In this document: positions 6,825 through 14,874 of the stretch, piece after piece
Position numbering within the stretch: position 1 is the first letter of the stretch
Layout: each line of letters opens with the position of its first letter
Source: CAZPMT01 sp964587655
Lineage (GTDB): Bacteria > Hydrogenedentota > Hydrogenedentia > Hydrogenedentales > SLHB01
Length of the DNA stretch: 19,129 nt
Direction: 5' to 3'
Assembly: GCA_964587655.1 (NCBI GenBank)
Contig: CAZPMT010000106.1
Coordinates: 1 to 19,129, forward strand
Made by a program: the position numbers and the translations under genes
Notes under the pieces: generated by a model
Databases searched by the model: none
Told to the model about the DNA's origin: nothing
What the model saw: the letters and a program-made list of their open reading frames with translations, nothing else

Positions 6825-8267
6825 ATGCAACAGACCGCCATCATCCTCGCGACGGTAAACGCGCGGTACAGCCACGCCGCGTTTGGAATCCGCTGGCTGT
6901 GGGCGAACCTTGGGCCGCTTCGCGATCATGCCATGATCCGCGAGTTCAACCTCAATCAATCGTCCCTGGAGATCGCGGAGGATCTGCTTAGCCTCAACCC
7001 GCGCGTCATCGGCTTCAGCGTTCATATCTGGAACGTGACGCTGCTGACGCAGGCCGTGCAGGCGATCAAACGTGTCCGGCCGGAAGTCGTTCTTGTCCTT
7101 GGCGGGCCCGAGGTCAGCTACGAATATGAAGATGCGCCGATCTTCAAGTTCGCCGACTACCTGATCCGCGGCGAAGGCGAGGCAGCTTTCACGCGGCTTG
7201 CCCGCGATGTGCTGGACGGCCGCGCCCCGGAGGAGAAGGTGATTGCCGTTGATCCGCCCGAATTGGAGGGCCTTGTTCTTCCTTACGATGCGTACAGCGA
7301 GGAGGACCTGACGCAACGGCTGACCTATGTGGAGGCCTCACGAGGATGTCCGTTCGGCTGCGAGTTCTGTCTGTCATCGCTCGATCCGCATGTGCGTGAA
7401 TTTCCGATCGATCCTTTTCTGGAGGCGATGGCTGGATTGATTGAACGCGGCGCGCGGCGATTCAAGTTCGTGGATCGGACGTTCAATCTGCGCGCCGGCC
7501 GCGTGGATGCCATTCTCGATTTCTTCCTGCGGCACTGGCGGGAAGACATGTCGGTCCATTTCGAGATCGTGCCGGACCGGCTCAGCGATCGCATGCTGAG
7601 GCGAATCGCGGAGTTCCCGCCCGCGGGACTTCATCTCGAGGCCGGCGTGCAATCGCTGAATCCGGCGTCTCTCGCGGCCATCGGACGGCGCCAGGACATC
7701 GAGAAGACCCTCGCGAACATTCGTTTCCTGCGCGAGGAAACGGGCGCGCTGGTTCATGCCGATCTCGTGCTGGGTCTGCCCGGCGAGACGTGGCAAACGC
7801 TGAGCACGGGCTTCGATCAACTTGTGGAGTTGCGCCCACACGAATTGCAGGTCGGCATTCTGAAACGCCTGAAGGGGACTCACATACGCCGGCACCCACT
7901 CGTCTTCGCGGAGCATCCCCCTTACGAAGTCCTTCAGTCCGAGCACCTCACCTTCGAGCAACTCCAGCGATTGAAACGTTTCGCGCGCTACTTCGACCTC
8001 TATTACAATTCCGGCAACTTCCCGGCGACTCTTCCCTTGTTATGGCGCGCGCGGCCCTCCGCGTTTGATGCCTTCATGTCGCTATCGGATACGCTGTGGG
8101 CCGAGACCGGCCGTACGCACGAGTTTCCCCTGACACAGCTCATACGGCGCCTGTACCGTTTTCTTGTCGAGGCGCGCGTGGATGAGCCGAGGCATATCGC
8201 CGCAACGATCGAGAGCGACTATCACCGCCTTCCCGGTCGAAAGGAACGCCTCCAACTCCCGTCGTGA
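6825..8267 (+). CDS. B12-binding radical SAM protein with DUF4080-like C-terminus
   Basis: This 480-residue protein has a cobalamin-binding-like Rossmann domain (about 5-135, with GFSVHIWN and VLGGPEVSYE). A radical SAM core follows, with the [4Fe-4S] ligands in C175-PFG-C179-EF-C182 and downstream strands such as HLEAGVQSLNP and ADLVLGLPGETW. The C-terminal part (about 350-470) resembles DUF4080. The arrangement is that of the class B cobalamin-dependent radical SAM family, whose members methylate or rearrange unreactive carbons. The substrate of DUF4080 members is not known to me. The conserved DHA-X-G-x-x-G cobalamin motif is not obvious, so B12 may be bound base-on or not at all. The ribosome-binding site is weak (CAGG 5-8 bases before the ATG). 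It lies 39 bases after the dCMP deaminase gene. Confidence 0.87.
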   Translation: MQQTAIILATVNARYSHAAFGIRWLWANLGPLRDHAMIREFNLNQSSLEIAEDLLSLNPRVIGFSVHIWNVTLLTQAVQAIKRVRPEVVLVLGGPEVSYEYEDAPIFKFADYLIRGEGEAAFTRLARDVLDGRAPEEKVIAVDPPELEGLVLPYDAYSEEDLTQRLTYVEASRGCPFGCEFCLSSLDPHVREFPIDPFLEAMAGLIERGARRFKFVDRTFNLRAGRVDAILDFFLRHWREDMSVHFEIVPDRLSDRMLRRIAEFPPAGLHLEAGVQSLNPASLAAIGRRQDIEKTLANIRFLREETGALVHADLVLGLPGETWQTLSTGFDQLVELRPHELQVGILKRLKGTHIRRHPLVFAEHPPYEVLQSEHLTFEQLQRLKRFARYFDLYYNSGNFPATLPLLWRARPSAFDAFMSLSDTLWAETGRTHEFPLTQLIRRLYRFLVEARVDEPRHIAATIESDYHRLPGRKERLQLPS

Positions 8268-8365
8268 GCCTCTTGACACAGAGCTTCCCTGCCGGTCTGA
8301 CGATTGGTAGAATGTGGTATTGAGCCTAGATACGGCAGTCAAGATTGAAGGTGCTTCCCGAAATG

Positions 8366-8458
8366 GTGGACGGCGTGGACTTCGTGGACGATGTGGACGC
8401 CGAAAGGGATCACCCGCAGGATTGCGTCCACTTTGTCCACAACGTCCACCTTGTCCAC
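8366..8458. repeat. Inverted array of GTGGAC / GTCCAC units on a 9-base period
   Basis: Four GTGGAC units start at 8366, 8375, 8384 and 8393 and are separated by the triplets GGC, TTC and GAT. After a 27-base spacer, four GTCCAC units start at 8426, 8435, 8444 and 8453, separated by TTT, AAC and CTT. The two halves are inverted copies at every 6-base core but not at the triplets, so a transcript could fold into four 6-bp stems broken by 3x3 internal loops. It lies in the 274-base gap between the radical SAM gene and the GH51 gene, 84 bases before the latter's start. Confidence 0.92.
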
Positions 8459-8530
8459 TGCTTGGACAAACCCAACTGGCTCCAATTGTTGAATCTTGGT
8501 TGAGCGGCGATGCGACTGCATGCCGCATTA

Positions 8531-8537
8531 GGAGGAG
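8531..8537 (+). promoter_or_regulatory. Ribosome-binding site deciding the GH51 start
   Basis: GGAGGAG lies 4 bases before the ATG at 8542, which also begins the signal peptide. It overrules the longer in-frame start at 8314, which would run through the repeat array. Confidence 0.75.
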
Positions 8538-8541
8538 AACC

Positions 8542-10473
8542 ATGAGCAACCGAAAACAGGGATCGTTCAAGTGGGTGGTGATGACTGTCGCGCTTGTGGC
8601 CGTCTTGCCGGGTTTTGCCGTGTACGGCGATCAACGAGGAGGACAGATGAAGAATGAGACGCTCAAGCCGAGCGTGGCTATTGATGCAGGAGCAACGTCC
8701 GAGCCGATCTCAAAATACATCTACGGGCAATTCATAGAACACCTCGGGCGCTGCATATACGGCGGCATCTGGGCGGAGATGCTCGAGGACCGCAAGTTTT
8801 TCTATCCCGTCGGCGACAAGGAGTCGCCGTGGCGTACGTTACCGGAGCCGGCCCATGTCGAGATGATCAGGAATGATGTCTTTGTTGGGGAGCACACGCC
8901 GTCCGTTCGCGTCGACGGTTCGATGGCCGGCATCAAACAGGAAGGTCTCGCGATTCAGAAAGGACGCAAGTACGTCGGATATATCATCCTGGCCGGCGAC
9001 CCCGAAGCGGGTCCGGTCGAGATCACGCTGAGTTGGGACGATAAGAAGTCGCAACGGCAAGTGGTGGCGCGCGTGGACGTGACGAAGCAATACGTGAAGA
9101 CACCATTCGAGTTCGCCGGTCGCGCGAACGCGGAGAACGCCACGTTATCCGTCGCGGGCGGCGGAAAAGGCGCGTTTCGCATCGGCACGGTTTCGGCGAT
9201 GCCCGCGGACAATGTGCATGGAATGCGAAAGGACACCCTCGGGCTGCTCAAGGATCTCGATGCGCCGGTTTACCGGTGGCCCGGCGGGAACTTCGTCAGC
9301 GGCTACAATTGGCGCGACGGCATCGGCGACCGCGACCGGCGTCCCCCGCGCAAGAACCCGGCCTGGCTTGGCGTCGAACACAACGACTTCGGCCTCGACG
9401 AGTTCATGCTGTTCTGCCGGGAGCTGAACACCGAGCCGTACATCGCCGTCAACAGCGGCCTTGGCGACGCGAAGAGCGCCGCGGAGGAGCTCGAGTATGC
9501 GAACGGCTCGGCGAACACCCCGATGGGACAACTGCGCGCGCGGAACGGTCATGCGGAACCCTATGGGGTCAAGTTCTGGGGCATCGGCAACGAGATGTAC
9601 GGCGATTGGCAGTTGGGGCACATGCCGCTCGATGAGTACGTGAAGAAACACAACGCATTCGCGGAAACGCTGCGCGCCGTAGATCCGAAGATCATGCTGG
9701 TCGGCGTCGGGGCTACGGGCGACTGGAGCAAGACTATGCTCGCGAACTGCGCGGACCACATGGATCTTCTCAGCGAGCATTTCTACTGCAAGGCTCGGCC
9801 CGATCTGCTTTCGCACGTGCGTCAGATCCCGGATAATGTTCGAACGAAGGCCGACATGCACCGGCAGTACCTCAAAGAGATCCCCGCGCTTGCCGGCAAG
9901 AAGATTCCCATCGCACTCGATGAGTGGAATTACTGGTATGGGCCGGAACTGTACGGCCAGATTGGGACTCGTTACTTTCTGAAGGACGCCCTGGGGATCG
10001 CCGCCGGCCTGCACGAGTACTTCCGCAACAGCGACATCTTCTATATGGCCAACTACGCGCAGACCGTCAACGTCATCGGCGCAATCAAGACCAGCAAGAC
10101 GGCCGCCGCCTTCGAGACTACCGGACTCGCGCTGAAACTCTACCGGCACACGTTCGGAACGATTCCGGTGAAGGTCACGGGCGACGCGGCCCCGTTGGAC
10201 GTGGCGGTCGCGTGGCGCGAGGATCGCAAGGCGCTGACCATCGGCATCGTTAACGCCACGCTTGACGAACAGGGCCTTGATTTTTCGGTTAGCGGCGCAG
10301 CGCTGACCGGCGCGGGAATGCTCTACACGATCACGGGTAAGGATCCGAACGCGTACAATGAGCCCGGCAAGAAACCCAACGTCGTCGTGAAAGAAGAGGC
10401 GATCAAGGGAATTCGGGACCGGCTGAAAGTCCCCGCGATCAGCATATGCCTGTACGTGCTGGAGGCGAAGTAG
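8542..10473 (+). CDS. Exported GH51 alpha-L-arabinofuranosidase
   Basis: This 643-residue protein hydrolyses terminal alpha-L-arabinofuranosyl residues from arabinoxylan- or arabinan-type polysaccharides. A signal peptide is visible at 1-28 (basic SNRKQGSFK, then WVVMTVALVAVLPGFAVYG). The GH51 start IYGQFIEHLGRCIYGGIWAEML follows (60-81), then a carbohydrate-binding-like beta region (about 90-220) and the TIM barrel from about 225. The acid/base Glu351 lies in GIGNEMYG and the nucleophile Glu461 in IALDEWNYW; both are intact. A C-terminal beta-sandwich follows. The length suits the family. The start is fixed by GGAGGAG just upstream. The gene is preceded by the GTGGAC/GTCCAC array and converges with the YfhO-like gene (75-base gap). 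Specificity for arabinan versus arabinoxylan cannot be told from sequence. Confidence 0.92.
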   Translation: MSNRKQGSFKWVVMTVALVAVLPGFAVYGDQRGGQMKNETLKPSVAIDAGATSEPISKYIYGQFIEHLGRCIYGGIWAEMLEDRKFFYPVGDKESPWRTLPEPAHVEMIRNDVFVGEHTPSVRVDGSMAGIKQEGLAIQKGRKYVGYIILAGDPEAGPVEITLSWDDKKSQRQVVARVDVTKQYVKTPFEFAGRANAENATLSVAGGGKGAFRIGTVSAMPADNVHGMRKDTLGLLKDLDAPVYRWPGGNFVSGYNWRDGIGDRDRRPPRKNPAWLGVEHNDFGLDEFMLFCRELNTEPYIAVNSGLGDAKSAAEELEYANGSANTPMGQLRARNGHAEPYGVKFWGIGNEMYGDWQLGHMPLDEYVKKHNAFAETLRAVDPKIMLVGVGATGDWSKTMLANCADHMDLLSEHFYCKARPDLLSHVRQIPDNVRTKADMHRQYLKEIPALAGKKIPIALDEWNYWYGPELYGQIGTRYFLKDALGIAAGLHEYFRNSDIFYMANYAQTVNVIGAIKTSKTAAAFETTGLALKLYRHTFGTIPVKVTGDAAPLDVAVAWREDRKALTIGIVNATLDEQGLDFSVSGAALTGAGMLYTITGKDPNAYNEPGKKPNVVVKEEAIKGIRDRLKVPAISICLYVLEAK

Positions 10474-10548
10474 GTTGGGAATTATCTTGCGCGTATGGAT
10501 GGCGATCCGCATCTCCGGTTTCGAGTGTATCGACCGTTTCCGAACCTG

Positions 10549-12783
10549 TCAATTTTCGCAACTTCGACATGGAGCAAACCGAAGAAGCAACACCAAGAGG
10601 AATGTTCCCACAGCGCCGGCTATCGTCGTACGCAGGCCCCATTTCATGCTGTTGGGTTGGAAGATCAGTTGGACTTCATGCCTGCCGCTGGGCACCGGGC
10701 AACCGATCCAATCGCCGTAAACGGGCACGATGTGTGCGCGTGCCCCATCGATGTTGGCCTGCCAGCCTTCGTGGTAGGACTCGGCGAGGACGAGCAACTG
10801 GCGGCCCGGGGCATTGATCTGCATGGAAATATTACCAGGGCGATCTGCGGTGATCTCGGCGGTTCCAGGGGCGCCGCCGTCCAATGCGAGAGGTTCAGAT
10901 ACGAGAGCGACCTGTTCCGGATCAATCTCGCCGAGGTTGGCGTTGGGATCGGCACAGACCTCTGCGGAACTCACGAGGCGTGCACGGGGCAACGGAGGGC
11001 CTAGATCCTGCCAGACCGGCCGGTTTGGGGTGTTGGGATCGGGATGCAGAAAGATATCGGGCCAGCTCGTGTCGAGCCAGCGAACGCCGGCGATTCGGCG
11101 CGCCACGGGATTGTTGTAGTCTAGTGCGCGTCTTGGCGTCAGCGCCACGTAGCCGTCGTTGGTGTGATAGTCCGCCATGGTCAGCATCATGATAGCCGGA
11201 TCTGTTTTCCATATGGATGTGGTGCGGCCTGGTCCGGCTGGTTTGGCGAATCCCGCCACGAGCTTCATCGGATCCACGGTGGGGCCAAAATGAACGTAGC
11301 GCAGGCCAAACCAGCCCTGATCGGCTGCCGCAAACAGGATGAGCAATGGCAGTGCGTAACGGTGGCCGCGTGCCGCGGCGAAAATGAGCACGCCCGCCAT
11401 CGTCGCCAGCACGGGGCCGACGAACATCCGGGTGGGCGTCGAAAACAGCATGGCATTGATCCACGGGGTCCAGGGTCCCTGTTTCGCCGAAAGGACCATC
11501 ACGACAATGGGGATGAGCCACGCTACGATGACCGCGATGGCCACCGCGCCGAGCGCGCGCTGAGTCGAGTTCGATTTCATGCGGGAGAGCCGTGCCCTGG
11601 CAAGATCGGCAAAGGCCAATGCCGCGAGTACGCCGAATGCAAGGTGGACGACGGCGATGTGCCGCGTCGGACAGCGAAACTTGTTGAGCAACGGGAGGTA
11701 CGAGAGCAGCGAGTACAGACCGCCATACTTGCCCAGTGCGAGCACGATACCGAGCGCGGCCAGCACAAACGGCCACATCCTTTTCGGACCGAGGTGGCGG
11801 TATCGGACTATGGCCCAAATGACCAGGAGTACCGTCGCTGTGCCGCAGTAGAGACCGAACTCGTGGGCTTTGTCGCTTTGCGCCCCCCGGTTAAACAGGT
11901 TGGGGCCGAGGAGTTGGAGGAGCATGTATGGTGGAAGCGAATAGCTGTTGCGGAACGCGGCGTCCGGTACCGCGCGAACGGAGTGGGTCAGACCATCCCA
12001 CATGGGCACGAGCTGAACGGCGGCCATCAGGATGCCGAGTGCTTTGGCGGCGCCGACCAAGGCCAGTAAGCGCGGCCACTGGTTCCAGCGCGCGGCAAAG
12101 AGGATGTAGAGACCTTCGGCCACGCACGAAAAATACACGTACTGGGGATAGCCAAGGAGCGACTGCGACGCCGTGAACACGCTGATGCCCGCAACGGCCA
12201 GCGCGGTGTGGGTGCGAGAGGGTTTGCCGGCGAGTACGCGCATCATCATGAGCAGCCAGGGGGTGTGCGCCATGGTGCCGACAGCCGTAATGTGCATCCA
12301 GTGCAACATCGCGAACCCAGACAACGCGGCTACGAGTCCACCGAAGAGCGCCGCGGCATTGTCGAGGCCTTCTTTGCGCAAGAGAACGTACATGCCGCCC
12401 ATCATGAACGGGTAACTCAGTGGGCAAATGAGCGCGAACGGCCAAGGCCAGGGCAGCAGCCAGCAAAGAAACAGTTGTAGTGGATGGGTCATGACCGCCT
12501 GGCCGATACTGTGCAGGTAGCAACCTCCGTGCACCTGTGGCATCCAGAGAAACGAGTCGCCGTTGTGCAGGCAATGGTGGAAGAAATAGAGTGTCGGATA
12601 GTAGGATTCAAACAGATCGCAGGAAAAGTAGACCTTGCCTGCGAGCAAGGGGACGGCAAACAGGCCTATCACGACGGAAAATGCCGCCAAGGCGGCGCCG
12701 ATACACCATCGTTTGACCGAGCGGTTGGGTATAAGCAATTGTGCCGTTTCTTCTTCTGGCATCGGCGTCATGGGTGCACTCAT
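10549..12783 (-). CDS. YfhO-family polytopic membrane protein
   Basis: This 744-residue protein has about a dozen hydrophobic segments through residue ~480, a periplasmic-looking domain, and a last helix near 715-738. It resembles the YfhO family, GT-C-fold membrane proteins thought to act in cell-envelope glycosylation. The family pattern is visible in the N-terminal loop CDLFESYYPTLYFF and in the C-terminal block LLVLAESYHEGWQANIDG followed by PSGRHEVQLIFQPNSMKWG. GT-C enzymes use a polyprenyl-phosphate sugar donor and carry acidic residues in the first periplasmic loop; Asp57/Glu60 in CDLFES are candidates. The start at 12783 lacks a strong ribosome-binding site, and ATGs at 12771 and 12762 are possible. 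The actual sugar and acceptor are unknown. It stands alone on its strand, convergent with the GH51 gene. Confidence 0.78.
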   Translation of the reverse strand: MSAPMTPMPEEETAQLLIPNRSVKRWCIGAALAAFSVVIGLFAVPLLAGKVYFSCDLFESYYPTLYFFHHCLHNGDSFLWMPQVHGGCYLHSIGQAVMTHPLQLFLCWLLPWPWPFALICPLSYPFMMGGMYVLLRKEGLDNAAALFGGLVAALSGFAMLHWMHITAVGTMAHTPWLLMMMRVLAGKPSRTHTALAVAGISVFTASQSLLGYPQYVYFSCVAEGLYILFAARWNQWPRLLALVGAAKALGILMAAVQLVPMWDGLTHSVRAVPDAAFRNSYSLPPYMLLQLLGPNLFNRGAQSDKAHEFGLYCGTATVLLVIWAIVRYRHLGPKRMWPFVLAALGIVLALGKYGGLYSLLSYLPLLNKFRCPTRHIAVVHLAFGVLAALAFADLARARLSRMKSNSTQRALGAVAIAVIVAWLIPIVVMVLSAKQGPWTPWINAMLFSTPTRMFVGPVLATMAGVLIFAAARGHRYALPLLILFAAADQGWFGLRYVHFGPTVDPMKLVAGFAKPAGPGRTTSIWKTDPAIMMLTMADYHTNDGYVALTPRRALDYNNPVARRIAGVRWLDTSWPDIFLHPDPNTPNRPVWQDLGPPLPRARLVSSAEVCADPNANLGEIDPEQVALVSEPLALDGGAPGTAEITADRPGNISMQINAPGRQLLVLAESYHEGWQANIDGARAHIVPVYGDWIGCPVPSGRHEVQLIFQPNSMKWGLRTTIAGAVGTFLLVLLLRFAPCRSCEN

Positions 12784-12957
12784 ACTCGCGTCAGATGGAC
12801 TTCCGGAAACACTCCGAATCGGTCAAACCGTGCCGGTTCAGCAGGAATTGGACAACTGCCGAATTTCTCAAGCGACTACAGTCGGAAGTAGCCGCTCGTT
12901 CAATTGTGCGTCTTTGAGGCATAGCAGGTCTATCACCCGATGAGAGTTTTTGAGGAG

Positions 12958-12986
12958 GGGCGTGAGATCAATTGCTTGTCACGCCC
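12958..12986. repeat. Intergenic inverted repeat (8-bp arms, 13-base loop)
   Basis: GGGCGTGA (12958-12965) and TCACGCCC (12979-12986) are perfect inverted copies. There is no T-run on either side, so it is not a clear terminator. Confidence 0.6.
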
Positions 12987-13041
12987 GCCCCTTATTCATC
13001 GTCTGATGAGCCTGGCCGGGGTATGCCTTGGCCCGCCTTTC

Positions 13042-13059
13042 GGCACTTCGGAAAGTGCC
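13042..13059. repeat. Tight hairpin, 7-bp stem with CGGA loop
   Basis: GGCACTT and AAGTGCC flank the four-base loop CGGA. The stem is perfect. No coding or terminator context is evident. Confidence 0.6.
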
Positions 13060-13297
13060 CGTCGGCGCAATGGGTTTCTCGCCAGGATTGCCGGCCTCTG
13101 TTTCGCCCGGTGGCGTCAGTTTGCCATAGCGTGCGGTAATCCGCAAGGGATTCGTTCGAGTAGCTGCTTTCGGGCGGCCCGGCGACGCACTTCTCATTCG
13201 GCGCGGGCGGCGTCGAGTTCACGGTCGCGCGCCGGGAAAATCTCGGTGTCGCGGCCTTCGAGTTTGTCTTTCTGCGTCACAAATCGGATAGCGCTGT

Positions 13298-13321
13298 GCG
13301 CGAGTGTTCGGACACTCGCGC
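13298..13321. repeat. Tight hairpin, 10-bp stem with TCGG loop
   Basis: GCGCGAGTGT and ACACTCGCGC are perfect inverted copies around the tetraloop TCGG. It lies 96 bases upstream of the ceramidase-like start. No T-run follows, so a structured leader or a protein-binding site is as likely as a terminator. Confidence 0.7.
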
Positions 13322-13402
13322 GTTCGTTCTGGGGAGATGTTCCGCATTGAAGCACCGGAGTGAAGGGGCTATCATCGACGTTGCCACCGCAATCCATCCA
13401 GC

Positions 13403-13410
13403 GGAAGGAG
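13403..13410 (+). promoter_or_regulatory. Ribosome-binding site deciding the ceramidase-like start
   Basis: GGAAGGAG lies 6 bases before the ATG at 13417. The longer in-frame start at 13360 has no such site. Confidence 0.7.
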
Positions 13411-13416
13411 TCCGTC

Positions 13417-14694
13417 ATGAGCTTCTGTGCCGGCGCTGCGACGCGAGACATTACACCGGATCCCGGCGCCCCCCTGTGGGGCTACACGGAGCGCCAGGGC
13501 GGGGCCGACGGCACGTTGGATCCATTGTATGCCAAAGCCGTCGTTTTCCGGGCGGGCGGGAAGGCCGTGGCGATCGTGTCGCTCGACTTGGGGCGCGTTC
13601 CGTTGGAAGATGTGTGCAACCGCATACGTCAACGCGCCCTGGCGAAGGGCGTTGAATACGTGTTCTTCGCCGCCACGCACACGCATCACGCCCCCGTCAT
13701 GGAGATTCCCGGCGCGCCCTACATGCCCGGCATCGAATCGGGGATCGGCGATGCCATCGAGGAAGCGGCCGATCTCGTCGAGCCGGCCCGTATCGGCGTT
13801 GGCAGGACGCTCATCGACATCGCGCACAACCGCCGGAAACTTCTCGATGACGGAAGGTGCTTCATGCTCTGGCGCAACGAAGAGCGCATTCCAACGGCGC
13901 CCGTCGATCGCGAAGCCGCGATCATCAAGGTCACAAACCTTGAAGGCAAACCCCTGGTCACGCTCGTTCATTTCGCGTGTCATCCCGTGGTCATGGGCCA
14001 GTCCAACTATGCGTACTCCGCCGACTACGCCGGAGAGATGACCCGGCGCGTCAGCGAGCAGACGCGCGCCGAGTGTGTGTTTCTGCAAGGCGCATGCGGC
14101 AACATCAATCCTTATCTCGACAAGACGCAAATAGACGACGGGGCAGTTGAGGCCATGCGCGGCGTAGGGCGCGAGTGCGCGGATGCGGTTCTCGCGGCTT
14201 ACGGCGCAATCGTAACGCAGATTCCCGAGACGCCTTCCGTTGCTTTCATCGAAAAGAAGGTCCATGTCGGGACGCGATGGGATCTGAGTGACGCCGCGTC
14301 TCTGGAGGCGCTGCGCGAAGCCCACGGCCCCATATTCGACGTATACATTGGCGCCGTGGATTCGCGTCTCGCCGTTCCGTTGAGTGTGGTGGTGATCAAC
14401 GGGAACCTGGCGCTTGCCGGCATGCCCGGCGAGATATTCGTTCAGTATCAACAAGCGCTGAAAGAGGGTTCCCCGTTACGCGACTCATTCCTTTGCGGCT
14501 ATGCCAACGGGTACTACGCCTATTTCCCGACCGTCCGCGATGCCGTCGCGGGAGGGTATGGAGGGACCATGGCGAGCTTTGTGGGACTGGGCGCGGGCGA
14601 CAAGCTGCTACTCGAGGCGGAAATCGAGATCGCCCGGCTTAGCGGCAAGGCTCGCGAGACATGTTCCGGCGACGATTTTGCCCTGCTGGAATGA
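13417..14694 (+). CDS. Neutral/alkaline ceramidase-like protein (N-terminal domain type)
   Basis: This 425-residue protein resembles the N-terminal catalytic domain of neutral/alkaline non-lysosomal ceramidases. That domain is shared by many uncharacterised bacterial proteins of carbohydrate-rich phyla. Family-like signatures are AGAATRDITPDPGAPLWGY (5-23), the zinc-site motif AATHTHHAPVM (85-95), HFACHPVVMG (185-194) and FLQGACGNINPY (222-233). The His-rich motifs and an Asp in YSADYAG (about 200-206) are probable metal ligands. No signal peptide is visible, and the C-terminal immunoglobulin-like domain of true ceramidases is absent, so an N-acyl or other amide hydrolase acting in the cytoplasm is equally possible. 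The start is set by GGAAGGAG. Its neighbours give no pathway. Confidence 0.8.
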   Translation: MSFCAGAATRDITPDPGAPLWGYTERQGGADGTLDPLYAKAVVFRAGGKAVAIVSLDLGRVPLEDVCNRIRQRALAKGVEYVFFAATHTHHAPVMEIPGAPYMPGIESGIGDAIEEAADLVEPARIGVGRTLIDIAHNRRKLLDDGRCFMLWRNEERIPTAPVDREAAIIKVTNLEGKPLVTLVHFACHPVVMGQSNYAYSADYAGEMTRRVSEQTRAECVFLQGACGNINPYLDKTQIDDGAVEAMRGVGRECADAVLAAYGAIVTQIPETPSVAFIEKKVHVGTRWDLSDAASLEALREAHGPIFDVYIGAVDSRLAVPLSVVVINGNLALAGMPGEIFVQYQQALKEGSPLRDSFLCGYANGYYAYFPTVRDAVAGGYGGTMASFVGLGAGDKLLLEAEIEIARLSGKARETCSGDDFALLE

Positions 14695-14863
14695 TCGCCG
14701 CCTTCCTCTCTTGCGCCTTGCCAACTGCATGCATGAAGGGCCTGCGCGTCCCTCAAGATGCTCGCGAGAGTTGACTTTCAAGCAGCGCCTTTGCTCCAAT
14801 AGCGTCATGCGTCTCTTCTCATTTCTTGCCGCGCCCGTTGAGCCAAACCGCGTTCGTCCCTTC

Positions 14864-14868
14864 GGAGG
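14864..14868 (+). promoter_or_regulatory. Ribosome-binding site supporting a GTG start
   Basis: GGAGG lies 6 bases before GTG 14875. This is the main support for calling that gene real and for its start. A TTGACT at 14771-14776 could be a -35 element, but no good -10 follows. Confidence 0.65.
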
Positions 14869-14874
14869 TTACGC

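Larger units (their letters stand above)
12784..13416. other. 633-base stretch without a recognisable gene
   Basis: This region lies between the divergent YfhO-like and ceramidase-like genes. Short open frames exist on both strands. One on the minus strand (about 13194-13451) ends in a charged segment, KLEGRDTEIFPARDRELDAA, that looks slightly protein-like. None has a start with a ribosome-binding site or a family I recognise, so a decayed gene cannot be excluded. Three inverted repeats are present (12958-12986, 13042-13059 and 13298-13321). Confidence 0.6.

Noticed and set aside
6225..7316. 363-codon minus-strand open frame
   Set aside because: It covers both the dCMP deaminase and the start of the radical SAM gene in antisense and shows no domain.
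8273..8313. TTGACA ... TAGAAT as a GH51 promoter
   Set aside because: The spacer is 29 bases, too long for a sigma70-type promoter.
8366..8458. CRISPR array
   Set aside because: The units are 6 bases with 3-base spacers and an inverted second half, far too short for CRISPR repeats and spacers.
8339..8521. Protein-coding frames over the GTGGAC/GTCCAC array (VDxVDx / VHxVHx peptides)
   Set aside because: The repeating peptides are a direct product of the 9-base period. No ribosome-binding site or non-repetitive domain supports them.
9145..10512. 455-codon minus-strand open frame opposite GH51
   Set aside because: The plus strand carries intact GH51 catalytic motifs. The antisense frame has no domain and reflects GC-rich codon bias.
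13372..14454. 360-codon minus-strand open frame opposite the ceramidase-like gene
   Set aside because: It is a shadow of the plus-strand gene, which has family motifs and a good ribosome-binding site.
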